From assembly GCF_029338375.1 (NCBI RefSeq), contig NZ_CP119804.1, positions 1 to 64,000 on the forward strand: a stretch of 64,000 bases of DNA. Direction: 5' to 3'. Numbering within the stretch: position 1 is the stretch's first letter; each line of letters opens with the position of its first letter. The translations under genes and the position numbers were made by a program. This document shows, piece by piece, positions 26,109 to 34,938 of the stretch. The stretch comes from Halorussus lipolyticus. GTDB taxonomy: Archaea > Halobacteriota > Halobacteria > Halobacteriales > Haladaptataceae. The notes beneath the pieces are model-generated. The model searched no databases, was not told where the DNA came from, and worked only from the letters and a program-made list of their open reading frames with translations.

Positions 26109-26205
26109 GCTCGGGATTTCGGGCGCACGCCACAAATTTTTGCTGTTCGGGCCGGGCGGGAAATCGCCGACAACACCTAAGGTATGGTCCGTCGTACCAA
26201 TCTGC

Positions 26206-26463
26206 ATGTCACGAGAAGTCAAACTGAGCCGAATCGACTCGACGCTGACCGACCTCTCGTACCCCGTCAGTCGGGAGGTTGCGGCCGAGTCGTTCGAGGA
26301 CGTCACCGTCACCTTCGCCGACGGCGAGGCCAACTTGGGGGAACTCATCTCGGAGACGCCCGCCGACGAGTTCGCGTCCTTCGAGGAGCTACGCGACGAA
26401 ATCAACAACACGCTTCCGCGAGAGGCCGTCGGCGAACCCTATCAGTCGGAAGGCGAGGGATAG
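26206..26463 (+). CDS. DUF5789-like small acidic protein
   Basis: An 85-residue acidic protein (MSREVKLSRIDSTLTDLSYPVSREVA...) of a conserved haloarchaeal family of unknown role, which I associate with DUF5789. The block FADGEANLGELISETPADEFASFEEL is characteristic. It stands 60 bases before the transcription factor S gene in the same direction and could be cotranscribed with it. Confidence 0.75.
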   Translation: MSREVKLSRIDSTLTDLSYPVSREVAAESFEDVTVTFADGEANLGELISETPADEFASFEELRDEINNTLPREAVGEPYQSEGEG

Positions 26464-26532
26464 CCGACCTGAGTCGCCCGAATCGACGAAGCACGGGGCT
26501 TAACTTGCCTCGTCGGCTACCCCGTGACAACA

Positions 26533-26847
26533 ATGGAGTTCTGTGACGAGTGCGGTTCGATGATGAAAGCCGAGGACGAGCTTTGGGTCTGCGGTAGCTG
26601 TGACAACAAGACGCCGAAGGACCCCGACGCCAACTACGTCGTGACCGAGGACCAAGAGGTCAGCGAGGTCATCGAGACCGGCGACGAGGAGAACACCGCC
26701 CTGCCGACCACCGAGGCCCACTGCCCGGAGTGTGGCAACGACCGCGCCCGGTGGTACATGCAACAGATTCGCGCCGCCGACGAGAGCGAGACGCGCTTCT
26801 TCATCTGTACCGAGTGCGAACACAAGTGGCGCGAAGACGATAACTAG
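26533..26847 (+). CDS. tfs: Transcription factor S (TFS)
   Basis: A 104-residue archaeal transcript-cleavage factor related to TFIIS and RPB9. The N-terminal zinc ribbon uses C4, C7, C20 and C23, and the C-terminal ribbon C64, C67, C92 and C95. Asp83-Glu84 at the tip of the second ribbon is the acidic pair that enters the polymerase pore to promote RNA cleavage. The ATG at 26533 gives MEFCDECGS as in orthologues; a GTG three codons earlier is possible. A strong hairpin lies five bases past the stop. Confidence 0.95.
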   Translation: MEFCDECGSMMKAEDELWVCGSCDNKTPKDPDANYVVTEDQEVSEVIETGDEENTALPTTEAHCPECGNDRARWYMQQIRAADESETRFFICTECEHKWREDDN

Positions 26848-26851
26848 CGAC

Positions 26852-26900
26852 CTTTTTATTGCGAGAGCAGTCGCCGCGGGCGACTGCTCTCGATAAAAAG
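26852..26900 (+). terminator. Long perfect dyad after TFS gene
   Basis: ctttttat-tg-cgagagcagtcgcc-gcg-ggcgactgctctcg-ataaaaag: a 14-bp perfect GC stem with a 3-base loop, extended by an 8-bp A/T stem across a 2-base bulge. It begins five bases after the stop codon. It could end transcription or mark a structured 3' end; archaeal termination usually needs only T-tracts, so the role is inferred. From 26901 to 27090 nothing else is recognised. Confidence 0.65.
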
Positions 26901-27090
26901 CTCGACCAAAAACACGGCGTCACCCCCTCACTCGGACCTCGCTTCGCTCGGACCTCGTTCGAGGGATTCCTTGGTCCGCTCGCTCGGTCGCTACGCTCCC
27001 TCGCTCGCGGTAGAACTGCTAGCGTGTGGGGAGTAGTTGGTGCGCGAGCCGGAGGCTCGCTGTGACAGCGTGATTCAGGTTCGCTCTGGG

Positions 27091-27888
27091 CTACCCCACG
27101 ACCTGCCGAACCCGGCCCTTGCCCTCTTTGACGACGTACTTCAGCACGTCGCCGCCCTCCGGGAGCGAGTAGAGGTCCCCGAGGACCTCGGGCGACTGGG
27201 GTTCGACACCCCGCGAGACGTTGCTGATGCCCTTGACCAGCACGTCGTCGGAAACCGCGTAGAGGCGTTTCCGGACCGCCGACCACGTGGGGGCGTCGGC
27301 GATGTCTACCGGTTCGTAGGCCGTGATTTCCCCGGCGTCGAGCGATTCCGAGAGGCGCTGGAGGGTCACGCCGGCGGTGTCCTCGTCGTGGAGGTACTCC
27401 CAGAAGCCCGAGGGCATCCCGCGGTACTCCCGCAAGTCGCCGTGGTGAAAGCTCAGGACGCCGTACTCGGGCGCGTCCAGCACGTCGCCTTTCAGGATGC
27501 CGAACCCGAACCGGACTGCCACGTCGGCCTCGGCGACTCGTTCGACCGCGTGGTCGGGCAGGACGTTGCCGAAGTCCGACGCGGGTTCGGGTTCGACCGC
27601 CAGCGTCTCTGGGTCGCCGAGGCCAGCGATGGCGTCGAGCGCGACCGGTTCGCGGTAGGCCGGTCGGTCGCTGAACTGGACCGCCGCGCCGACCGGGGTC
27701 CAGAGGGGGTACTCTCTGGCGCGCTGGAGGTAGTGGCCGAGTCCGCCCGACCCGCCCGACTCGGCGTTCATCACGACGTGGGACACGTCGGCGTCTGTCC
27801 GTTCGACCATCGCCTCGATTGCGCGGGCCTGCCACGCCGGCACGTCGGTACCTCTGACGAGGAGTGCGACTGAAAGCGTCTCTGACAT
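27091..27888 (-). CDS. Formyltransferase-family protein
   Basis: A 265-residue protein with the formyltransferase core. VLSFHHGDLREYRGMPSGFWEYLHDEDTAGVTLQRL carries the HxGxLPxxRG-like segment and the downstream pattern of Met-tRNA and sugar formyltransferases. The catalytic Asn and Asp are not fully clear. Archaea do not formylate initiator tRNA, so a role in nucleotide-sugar or glycan modification is more likely, as inference. No sugar gene adjoins. The C-terminus is basic. Confidence 0.72.
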   Translation of the reverse strand: MSETLSVALLVRGTDVPAWQARAIEAMVERTDADVSHVVMNAESGGSGGLGHYLQRAREYPLWTPVGAAVQFSDRPAYREPVALDAIAGLGDPETLAVEPEPASDFGNVLPDHAVERVAEADVAVRFGFGILKGDVLDAPEYGVLSFHHGDLREYRGMPSGFWEYLHDEDTAGVTLQRLSESLDAGEITAYEPVDIADAPTWSAVRKRLYAVSDDVLVKGISNVSRGVEPQSPEVLGDLYSLPEGGDVLKYVVKEGKGRVRQVVG

Positions 27889-28165
27889 GAGAGTCGTCGT
27901 CCCCGGAAACGACCGACTTCGGCTTTGTTATGGGGCTACTGACTCGGGGTTTCCGCGGCCTAACCGGGAGGTGGTGGCGGTCGGCGGCCCTGCGACATGC
28001 CGGTTCCGAAGAACGAACTTCGACGGACGACCCGTCTCGAATGCGGGTTGGAGCCAACTACACCATTCTCTAGCCATCAAATACACTTCCAAAACAATTG
28101 AAAACGTGTTTCAGACGAAACGGGCGACCGCTCCGGGAATGCCCGGTGACGCCCGGCCCAACGAG

Positions 28166-28906
28166 TCAGGGCCGACGCGCGAACGTCAGATAGCCCGTGT
28201 GGCCGACGCCAGCGGTCGAGGGCCGCGAGCCTCGGTCGTCGAAGTCCATCCGGCGCTGGATGGTTTCGAGCGTCTCGATGTCGGTGAGACCGGCCTCGCG
28301 GGCGGACTCCACCACGTCGCGGGTGTGTTCCACGAACGGCGAGTAGACCGCGAGGAAGCCACCGCGGACCAGTAGGTCAGGCGCGTGGGCGACGACTTCG
28401 GGCGCGTCCTCGGTGTCGAGGGTCAGCACGTCGAACTGTCCGAGGTCGGCGCGAGCGTCCTCGTCGGTAATCTCCTCGGTCACGTCGCCGGCGCGAACCT
28501 CCACCGTGTCGGCCACGTCGGCCAGTTCCATGTTCCTGCGGGCGACCTCGGCGAAGTCCGGGTCGCGCTCGTAGGTCGTCACGTCCGCACCCATTCGGCC
28601 CAGATAAGCCGAGAGGACGCCCGTCCCGGTCCCGGCGTCCAGCACTCGGTCCCCGGCGCAGAGGCCGGTGTGACCCACGATGAGGCCCACGTCGCGGGGC
28701 ATCATCGGCGCGCCGGTGCGCTCGAAGTGGTTGAACAGGTCGGGACCGCGCAGACCGCGGACCTCGAACGGTTCGCCCAAGTGGGTTTCGAGCGTCTGGC
28801 CGGGTTCGACGTCCTCGGGCACGTCGAGGACCCCGAGGTCGGTCTGGAGTTCGTCGCCGGGTTCCCGGAGATACTCCCGGTCGCCGTGAACCAGCAGGAC
28901 CGTCAC
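28166..28906 (-). CDS. trmI: tRNA (adenine-N1)-methyltransferase, TrmI family
   Basis: A 246-residue SAM-dependent enzyme. The N-terminal beta domain precedes [47 protein letters not shown], with motif [41 protein letters not shown] is the catalytic region. Archaeal TrmI methylates A57/A58 in the T loop of tRNA. The ATG overlaps the stop of the NAC gene (ATGA at 28903-28906), a conserved archaeal pairing in my recollection. Confidence 0.9.
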   Translation of the reverse strand: MTVLLVHGDREYLREPGDELQTDLGVLDVPEDVEPGQTLETHLGEPFEVRGLRGPDLFNHFERTGAPMMPRDVGLIVGHTGLCAGDRVLDAGTGTGVLSAYLGRMGADVTTYERDPDFAEVARRNMELADVADTVEVRAGDVTEEITDEDARADLGQFDVLTLDTEDAPEVVAHAPDLLVRGGFLAVYSPFVEHTRDVVESAREAGLTDIETLETIQRRMDFDDRGSRPSTAGVGHTGYLTFARRP

Positions 28907-29298
28907 TCTAGGCGCTCGACTGCGGCCGCGAGGTCGCCGTCGGTCGCTTCGAGGGCCTCGCGGGCGTCGGCTTCGGTCACGCTCGCTCGTTGCGCGACGA
29001 TTTCTACGTCGGCGTCGGGAATCCCGGACGAACCGGCGTTACTCTCGTCGCCGGATTCGACCGCGCTGGCCCCGCCCGAACCGGCCTCGCGGGTCTCGGG
29101 TTCGCCGACGACCTGATAGGTCTCCTGCCCGCGGGCGTCCATCACGGTGATGTCGGGATTGTCGAAGACGAGTTGCTCGCCGTCGCTTTTGGTGATGACG
29201 ACCTCCTCGGCGTCGAGTTCGTCTACGTCGATACCCATCTGCTTCATCATCTGCTTCATCTTGCGAGGGTCGAGTCCCCCGCCGCCTCCTCCGAACAT
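28903..29298 (-). CDS. nac: Nascent polypeptide-associated complex protein
   Basis: A 131-residue archaeal NAC-alpha. A Gly-rich N-terminus ([22 protein letters not shown]) leads to the NAC domain (about 25-75, [23 protein letters not shown]). A Ser/Gly/Glu linker follows and a C-terminal UBA domain (about 92-131, [31 protein letters not shown]). It binds ribosomes and nascent chains as a homodimer. The start at 29298 fits the family; the long frame upstream does not. Confidence 0.93.
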   Translation of the reverse strand: MFGGGGGGLDPRKMKQMMKQMGIDVDELDAEEVVITKSDGEQLVFDNPDITVMDARGQETYQVVGEPETREAGSGGASAVESGDESNAGSSGIPDADVEIVAQRASVTEADAREALEATDGDLAAAVERLE

Positions 29299-29478
29299 AC
29301 TCAAGCCGTCGGAGCGTGAAGAAATAAGGTTGGCGGACCAGTCGCGTCGGACTGCCCGAACGCCGGGCCTCGGCGCTCCGCTGTCGCCGGAGACCGACGA
29401 GGCCGTCGCCAACGCCATCTCGTCGCGGCCCCTCCGAATCGCCGACAGCTTTCTTGTCTCGGCCGTCGAGGAGCACCC

Positions 29479-30687
29479 ATGGCCCGATGGGCCGCACTCG
29501 CCGTCGCGGTTTCGCTCGTCCTCTTGCTCGCACTCGGTCTCTCGGCGCTCCCCGTCCCCGCACAGGAGGGCACCGTCACCGGCCGGCCGAACCTCTCGAT
29601 GGAGATTCCGGACAACCGGGTCGAGACCGGCGAGACGGCGACGCTGTCGGCGTATCTCGTCAACGACGCCCGCGTCTTCCGGGGCGGCGACCCGCGAACC
29701 GAGGAGCGCGTCACCACCGCCCGCTCGGTCTCGGTCCGGCCTCGGACCGACGCCTTCTCGAATCGACTGGCCCGCAGTCTCGAATTCCGGACCGAGCGCG
29801 TGTCGGTCGGCACCGTTCCCGCGGGGGTCACGGGGCCGGTCGAGTTCCGGGTCGCGGTCGGCGAGTCGCTCCCGCCCGGCAGGTATCAGGTCCCGTTCGC
29901 AGTGACCTACTCTTACGTCGCCTTCGTCCGAGCGAACGAGTCGGCGGTCGTTCGGACCAGAACCGAGACCCTGACCGCGACGCTCGTCGTGGCGGGTCGC
30001 CCGCGTCTCCGACTCACCGCCGCGCCGAATCAGTCGCTGTCGCCCGGCGAGAGCAGGGTCGTCCGCTTCGCGGTCACGAACGTCGGGAGCGCGAGCGCCT
30101 CCGAAGTGGGGGTTCGGCTCTCGGCCGACAACGGGTCGGTCTACTTCGGGACGCGACTCGACCGCCAGTCGTCGGTCGGATTCTACGTCCCGTCGCTCGC
30201 GCCGGGCGAGAGCGAGACGCTCGCGGTCAGGATGGGGGCCGACGACGCCGCGCTGTCGGGGACGTATCTCGTCGCGGGGAGCGCGACCTTCCGGGACGAG
30301 TCCGGAGCGACACGGAAAGAGACGTGGCTCGCGGCCGGGATAGCGGTCGGCAACGGTACGCCGCCGGAACAGCGACGTTACTCGTCGCCAGCGCCCTCGC
30401 GGACCATCACCGCCATCCCGGTGTCGAAGTCGGCCATCGCGTCGGCCGAGAGTTCCGCCCGCCCGACCCCGAGGAGCGCGCCCTCCTCGTGGACGATAGC
30501 CACCTCGTCGCCGGGGCGAATCTCGGGACCGACCGCGGAGACGAACTTAGCGAAGACGTTCTTGCCCTCGCGGACGAACGGTTCGCTCTCGTCGCCGACC
30601 ACGACCCGACCCGCCGGACCAGACAGCGCGTCCGCGATTCGCCGTCCGCCGGCGAGGCCGAGCGTGAATCGCCCGTCGGTACCGTAG
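29479..30687 (+). CDS. Secreted beta-rich protein with anomalous read-through tail
   Basis: A 402-residue frame. Residues 1-28 are a signal peptide ([19 protein letters not shown]). Residues 30-290 form two or three beta-sandwich modules (NEW3/CARDB-like, as in [27 protein letters not shown] and [13 protein letters not shown]), typical of haloarchaeal S-layer or exported proteins. Residues 300-402 overlap the whole length of the antisense PUA gene's 3' two thirds and consist of Ser/Pro/Thr/Arg-rich sequence of the kind produced by reading the wrong strand. No PGF tail or membrane helix is present. A native stop near 30370 was probably lost. Confidence 0.65.
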   Translation: MARWAALAVAVSLVLLLALGLSALPVPAQEGTVTGRPNLSMEIPDNRVETGETATLSAYLVNDARVFRGGDPRTEERVTTARSVSVRPRTDAFSNRLARSLEFRTERVSVGTVPAGVTGPVEFRVAVGESLPPGRYQVPFAVTYSYVAFVRANESAVVRTRTETLTATLVVAGRPRLRLTAAPNQSLSPGESRVVRFAVTNVGSASASEVGVRLSADNGSVYFGTRLDRQSSVGFYVPSLAPGESETLAVRMGADDAALSGTYLVAGSATFRDESGATRKETWLAAGIAVGNGTPPEQRRYSSPAPSRTITAIPVSKSAIASAESSARPTPRSAPSSWTIATSSPGRISGPTAETNLAKTFLPSRTNGSLSSPTTTRPAGPDSASAIRRPPARPSVNRPSVP

Positions 30688-30869
30688 GTGACGAGGCGAC
30701 CCTCGTCGGCCATCACCTGCTGGGGCCGGCCCGACGAGGACCGCTTGATTTCGAGGCGCTCGTCGTCGGGGAACAGCGCCGTGCCGACGCCCGCCCCGAA
30801 CTGGTAGTCGGCCACGGTCCGGAGTCGCGGGAGGTCGTCCGGCACGCCGCCGTCGTCGCTCGTACTCAT
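30378..30869 (-). CDS. PUA-domain protein
   Basis: A 163-residue protein with a PUA RNA-binding domain in the second half (about 75-150: [59 protein letters not shown]). The N-terminal half resembles the pre-PUA module of archaeosine and related tRNA-modification proteins. It probably binds structured RNA. It lies tail to tail with, and 310 bp inside, the frame of the secreted protein on the other strand. Confidence 0.85.
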   Translation of the reverse strand: MSTSDDGGVPDDLPRLRTVADYQFGAGVGTALFPDDERLEIKRSSSGRPQQVMADEGRLVTYGTDGRFTLGLAGGRRIADALSGPAGRVVVGDESEPFVREGKNVFAKFVSAVGPEIRPGDEVAIVHEEGALLGVGRAELSADAMADFDTGMAVMVREGAGDE

Positions 30870-31072
30870 TGCCCGGAATTTCGCGTCGCCCGGCGAAAAG
30901 CCTTCGTTCTCGGGTTCGGAGCGGCGGGGACCGACGCCGGGCGGAGCGCCGAGACCAATTGTGGAACGATACCATGAGAACAGATACCTAAAAACAATTT
31001 AACGATTAATCATAATATTAGCCGGCGATTACGGTTTGATTTATAATCTTGGAGCGTCTACGGTCGGTTACA

Positions 31073-31243
31073 ATGAAAGCAAACCTCGGTCTGGCGCTCG
31101 TGCTGGTGGCCGGCCTCGCCATTTTCGCAGTCGCCGCTACCCAGTCGTTCACGACTAACGTCCTGTCGGCCGTCGCCGTCCTCGTCATGGCCGGCGGCGC
31201 GCTCCTGAGCGGCACCGCCGACGAAGACGGCCGCCCGGTCTAA
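31073..31243 (+). CDS. Small two-helix membrane protein
   Basis: A 56-residue protein with two closely spaced hydrophobic helices (about 3-22 and 27-46) and a short acidic tail (TADEDGRPV). ATG at 31073 is preferred; a TTG eight codons earlier is in frame. It belongs to a class of tiny haloarchaeal membrane proteins without assigned function. Confidence 0.65.
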   Translation: MKANLGLALVLVAGLAIFAVAATQSFTTNVLSAVAVLVMAGGALLSGTADEDGRPV

Positions 31244-31260
31244 TCCGTCGCTTCGGTGGT

Positions 31261-31758
31261 TCAGAGTAGGAACGTATCGGGTCGCTCGGACATATCAACG
31301 AACGAATCGGCGGCCTGAATCAGTTCTTCCGACGTGGACTCCTCGAAGCTAGTGACTTCCGTCCGGACGCCCTCGTGGCGGAGGTGCGAGCAGAGCCGCG
31401 AGAAGTCGCCGTCGCCGGTACACAGGATAATCGTATCGACGTGATTCGCCAGCGTCACGGCGTCTAAGCTCATTCCCACGTCCCAGTCGGCCTTCTTCGA
31501 ACCGTCGCCGAACGTCTTGAGTTCCTTGATTTTGGTCTCGAAGCCGATGTCGCCGAGCGCGTCGAAGAATCGCTCCTCGTCGGGGCTGTCGGCCTGAATC
31601 ACGTAGGCGATGGCTCGGGTCAGCTCCCGACCCTGCACCGATTTTTCCAAAATAGCTGAATAGTCGATGTTCCGACTGTAGACGCTCTGTGCGGTATGAT
31701 AGAGGTTCTGAGCGTCTGCGAGGACCGCAACCCGCTGGTTGGGGTGTATTTCGGTCAT
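31261..31758 (-). CDS. NYN-domain ribonuclease (LabA/DUF88)
   Basis: A 165-residue PIN-like NYN nuclease. Acidic motifs VAVLADAQNLYHTA, KADWDVGMSLDAV and IILCTGDGDFSRLCSHLR carry the conserved aspartates for metal-dependent RNA cleavage. The protein is complete and of normal family length. It lies between a small membrane protein on the other strand and a truncated phosphoesterase copy. Confidence 0.9.
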   Translation of the reverse strand: MTEIHPNQRVAVLADAQNLYHTAQSVYSRNIDYSAILEKSVQGRELTRAIAYVIQADSPDEERFFDALGDIGFETKIKELKTFGDGSKKADWDVGMSLDAVTLANHVDTIILCTGDGDFSRLCSHLRHEGVRTEVTSFEESTSEELIQAADSFVDMSERPDTFLL

Positions 31759-31966
31759 AAGCTACACTTCGAACCTCCTGCGATAAAAACCCATGCCAAC
31801 CTTTTACTGCGGTCGCTCGGCCCGGAATCGGGGGTTCTCGGCCCCCTCGCTGGGACCCGTCGATGAAAAGCACGGCCGGAGACGCGCTCTGACCCGCAAC
31901 GGCCTCTGCGACCGCACCACGACCACCGACTGCAAGCCGCTACCGCGGTCCCGCAGGAGGAGCCAT

Positions 31967-32128
31967 TCACTCCGTCGGCGTCTCGGGGTCGAGGACGTAG
32001 TATTGTTCCCACGCGGGCGCGAGGCTGACGACCCGAGTATCGCCGTACTCGGCCTCGACGTGGCGCTCGTGGTGGCTGACCAGACAGAAGTCGGGGTCGT
32101 CGGCGTGGGCGTCTCCGAGGACGAGCAT
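31967..32128 (-). pseudogene. Internally deleted metallophosphoesterase copy
   Basis: A 53-codon frame that joins the first 13 residues of the phosphoesterase encoded at 33277-32636 (MLVLGDAHADDPD) directly to its last region (CLVSHHERHVEAEYGDTRVVSLAPAWEQYYVLDPET, compare CLVGHHHQHAEMTYDNTRVVSLAPVQERYYHLNPET). About 150 residues, including the GD, GNNED and THEAPHG motifs, are missing without a frameshift. The active site cannot form, so this is a relic of a duplication followed by deletion. Confidence 0.8.
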
Positions 32129-32321
32129 CGCCGGATGTGCGGTCGGAACGGACCTAAACGCTGTGGCTGACGGAGGTCGCCCCCAAACAATCAAATTAAT
32201 TCTATCTAAATCTATTTCATTGCTTAAAGGCACACATATATTTCCGAAGGCACTTTTCCCGTCTCCTGTAAACCGTATCAGGATACTTTTGTATGACGAA
32301 TTCGTCGCTTTCGACGGATAG

Positions 32322-32591
32322 ATGGCACCCGAGTCCGACGACGAGGAGGTCTTCCGAGAGGTCACCGAAGTCGAGGACCTCGTGGCCGAAGCGAACGAAC
32401 TTCGGGAGTCGCCGTCGGCAGACGAACTTTTTACTGAGGCGTTCGAGTGGACTCGCCGGGACTCGAAAAAGAGCAATCGTGAACTCTCGGGCGAGCGCAT
32501 CGAGATGAGTACGTCGGGAGTTCGACGGTTCTTCCGGTCGATTAGCGGCGTTGTCACCGGCGGAGACGAATCGTCTTCGTCCGACCCCTAA
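32322..32591 (+). CDS. Small acidic hypothetical protein
   Basis: An 89-residue protein with an acidic helical N-terminus (ESDDEEVFREVTEVEDLVAEANEL) and a more basic C-terminal half (FEWTRRDSKKSNRELSGERI...RRFFRSISG). No motif is recognised. An AT-rich region (32190-32300) with tatttc- and ttttgta-type stretches lies upstream and may hold its promoter. Confidence 0.6.
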   Translation: MAPESDDEEVFREVTEVEDLVAEANELRESPSADELFTEAFEWTRRDSKKSNRELSGERIEMSTSGVRRFFRSISGVVTGGDESSSSDP

Positions 32592-32635
32592 TTCTGCAAT
32601 TCTCGTCGCCGCAGTCTCGGTAGCGCGGACGTTGC

Positions 32636-33277
32636 TTACGAGGGCGGCGTCGTGTACGAGGACAGTTCCAGCGTCTCGGGGTTCAGATGGTAGTACCGCT
32701 CCTGTACCGGCGCGAGGCTAACGACGCGGGTGTTGTCGTAGGTCATCTCGGCGTGTTGGTGGTGGTGGCCGACCAGACACAACTGGGGTTCGACCGCCTC
32801 GATGAGTTCGTCGATGTACTGACATCCGACCTCGTAGTCCTCCGAGACCGGCAGGCCGTGCGGGGCCTCGTGGGTCAACAGCACGTCCACGTCCTCCAAC
32901 TGCTTGACCGCCGCCACGTCGCCCCGGACGAAGTGTCGCCGGCGCTCGCCGTGGAGGTTCGGTCGCGGTCGTTCGTACTGCGTCGGCGCGAAGTTACCCG
33001 AGAGGCCCGCGATTCGCAGGCCTTCGACCTCCTCGACTGCACCGGCGAGGAGGTGGGCGTTTCGCACCGCGGAACTCTCGACCCGGCCGTGGCGGAGGGC
33101 GTCGATGGTGTCGAAGTCCTCGTTGTTGCCGGCGATGAAGTAGGTGGGAATCGGCAGGTCGTAGTGAAGCAAATCGCCTAACTGCAGAGCCACGTCCGCG
33201 TCGGCGGCCCGATAGGCGGCGAACAGCGCCCGCCGGTTGTCGGGGTCGTCGGCGTGAGCGTCTCCGAGAACGAGCAT
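32636..33277 (-). CDS. Metallophosphoesterase (MJ0037-like)
   Basis: A 213-residue calcineurin-like phosphoesterase. Metal sites appear as VLGDAHADD, LQLGDLLHYD, IAGNNEDFD, LLTHEAPHG and LVGHHHQHAE. The enzyme is intact, unlike the deleted copy 500 bp away. Substrate is unknown; small phosphodiesters or phosphoproteins are usual for the family. Confidence 0.87.
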   Translation of the reverse strand: MLVLGDAHADDPDNRRALFAAYRAADADVALQLGDLLHYDLPIPTYFIAGNNEDFDTIDALRHGRVESSAVRNAHLLAGAVEEVEGLRIAGLSGNFAPTQYERPRPNLHGERRRHFVRGDVAAVKQLEDVDVLLTHEAPHGLPVSEDYEVGCQYIDELIEAVEPQLCLVGHHHQHAEMTYDNTRVVSLAPVQERYYHLNPETLELSSYTTPPS

Positions 33278-33383
33278 TAATCACGGATTCGGCCGGCGGA
33301 AAGATAAAACCGCGGTTCAAGCGGCGCTCGTCGGAGACCGTCGGCGCGTCACGGGCGATGCGCTCGGTCCTCGTCGCCGCGGT

Positions 33384-33710
33384 TCAGACGAGACGCCCCG
33401 CGACCAGCGCTGTGAATCCGAAGACCACCAGTCCGATGGCGTAGAAGAACAGTTTCAGGTCGGCAGAGATGGCCTCGGCGAAAGCGTCGTCCTCCACGGG
33501 GTCGGTGGTGGTGCCCAGCAGACCCGCCGAACCGAAGTTGGTCTTTATCGTTCCCATCCGGACGATGCCGGTGCCGCCCGCGACGAACAGCAAGAGGACG
33601 AGGCCGGCGGAGACGACGAGAACCTCCAAGACGGTGTGGTTGGTCAGCGCCGCGACGAGACCGGTCGCACCGCCGTAGACCACCGTGTAGCGCGCCCCGG
33701 ACCGTGCCAT
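33384..33710 (-). CDS. Small membrane protein
   Basis: A 108-residue protein with three hydrophobic segments (about 9-24, 27-46, 84-106) and a central polar loop (MGTIKTNFGSAGLLGTTTDPVEDDAFAEAI). It is of a conserved haloarchaeal type without known function. Confidence 0.65.
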   Translation of the reverse strand: MARSGARYTVVYGGATGLVAALTNHTVLEVLVVSAGLVLLLFVAGGTGIVRMGTIKTNFGSAGLLGTTTDPVEDDAFAEAISADLKLFFYAIGLVVFGFTALVAGRLV

Positions 33711-34029
33711 GAGTTCTCAATCGACCATGACCGGTTTCGTATATGCTATCAAATAAATGTTCTCCGACGTGTGGCAGGTATCGCACGCGGCGGAAGGGTT
33801 AAGTTCGAGGGCGAAGGTTTGTCGCATATGCACTCCGACCGCACCGCGGCCGTTCGCGTCTCCTCGGCCAGCGGTGGGTCGGTCGGTTTTGCGGGGCTAA
33901 AACGCACAAAACGCTATCACCGACAGGCTTGAGGCGGGCGTAGCAACCCCGTCGCGGGCCGCACTCGTTTTTCGCACCGTTCACCAGTCAGCCTCGAATC
34001 GACCACCAGTCCGCAATCGACCATCCACC
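33711..34029. other. Noncoding region before dap operon
   Basis: No gene is supported in this 319-bp interval. It carries an AT-rich patch (tatatgctatcaaataaatg, about 33739-33758) that may be the promoter of the membrane protein on the minus strand. The 60 bases before dapA are C/A-rich (cagtcagcctcgaatcgaccacc) without a clear Shine-Dalgarno. Confidence 0.5.
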
Positions 34030-34938
34030 ATGACACGCAGTAGCGAACCCTTCACCGGGGTCTACCCGGCGATGACGACCCCCTTCGACGCCGACGACAG
34101 TATCGACTTCGAACAACTCCGAACGGACGCCCGACGCCTCGCCGACGCCGGCGTAGACGGCTTGCTGGCCGTCGGTTCGACCGGTGAGAGCGCGACCCTC
34201 TCCCACGACGAACACGTCGAAGTCGTGGACGCCGTGACCGACGCTGTAGACGTACCAGTAATCGCGGGGTCCGGAAGTAACTCCACCCGCGAGGCCCTCG
34301 AACTCTCCCGGCGCTCGGCCGACGCCGGGGCCGACGCGCTTCTCCTCATCTCGCCGTACTACAACAAGCCCGAACCCGAGGGGATGGAGCGCCACTACCG
34401 GACCGTCGCCGACGAGGTGGACGTGCCCCAAATCGTCTACAACGTCCCCTCCCGAACCGGCCGCAACGTCGCCGTCGAAACCGCAGTCTCGCTCGCCGAA
34501 CACGAGAACATCCGGGGCTACAAGGCCGCCAGCGGCGACCTGAACCGAATCGGCGAGGTCATCGAGCGCACCCGCGACGAGGAGTTCTCGGTCCTCTCTG
34601 GCGACGACTTCCTCACGCTTCCGCTACTCGCGCTCGGCGCGACCGGAACTATCAGCGTCACCGCGAACGTCGAACCCGAGCGCACCTCTGCGATGGTCGA
34701 GTCTGCGCGCTCCGGAAATCTCGCCGAGGCCCGCGAGATTCACGAGGACCTCGCGCCCCTCTGTCGCGCCCTCTTTACCGAGACCAACCCCATCCCGGTC
34801 AAGGAGGCGATGGAGATTCGGGGCTACGGCCCGGCACACCTGCGCTCGCCCCTGACGCGCCTCTCGGAGGCCCCGCGCGCAGAACTTGCAGGTATCCTCG
34901 GAGAGTTAGCCGACCAGCAGATTGGGGTACACCGATGA
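34030..34938 (+). CDS. dapA: 4-hydroxy-tetrahydrodipicolinate synthase
   Basis: A 302-residue TIM-barrel aldolase that condenses pyruvate with aspartate semialdehyde, the first committed step to lysine. GVDGLLAVGSTGESATLSHDEH is the N-terminal signature, IVYNVPSRTGRNV includes the catalytic Tyr, and GYKAASGDL carries the Schiff-base lysine. Length is normal. It heads a six-gene cluster and overlaps dapB by ATGA. Confidence 0.96.
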   Translation: MTRSSEPFTGVYPAMTTPFDADDSIDFEQLRTDARRLADAGVDGLLAVGSTGESATLSHDEHVEVVDAVTDAVDVPVIAGSGSNSTREALELSRRSADAGADALLLISPYYNKPEPEGMERHYRTVADEVDVPQIVYNVPSRTGRNVAVETAVSLAEHENIRGYKAASGDLNRIGEVIERTRDEEFSVLSGDDFLTLPLLALGATGTISVTANVEPERTSAMVESARSGNLAEAREIHEDLAPLCRALFTETNPIPVKEAMEIRGYGPAHLRSPLTRLSEAPRAELAGILGELADQQIGVHR

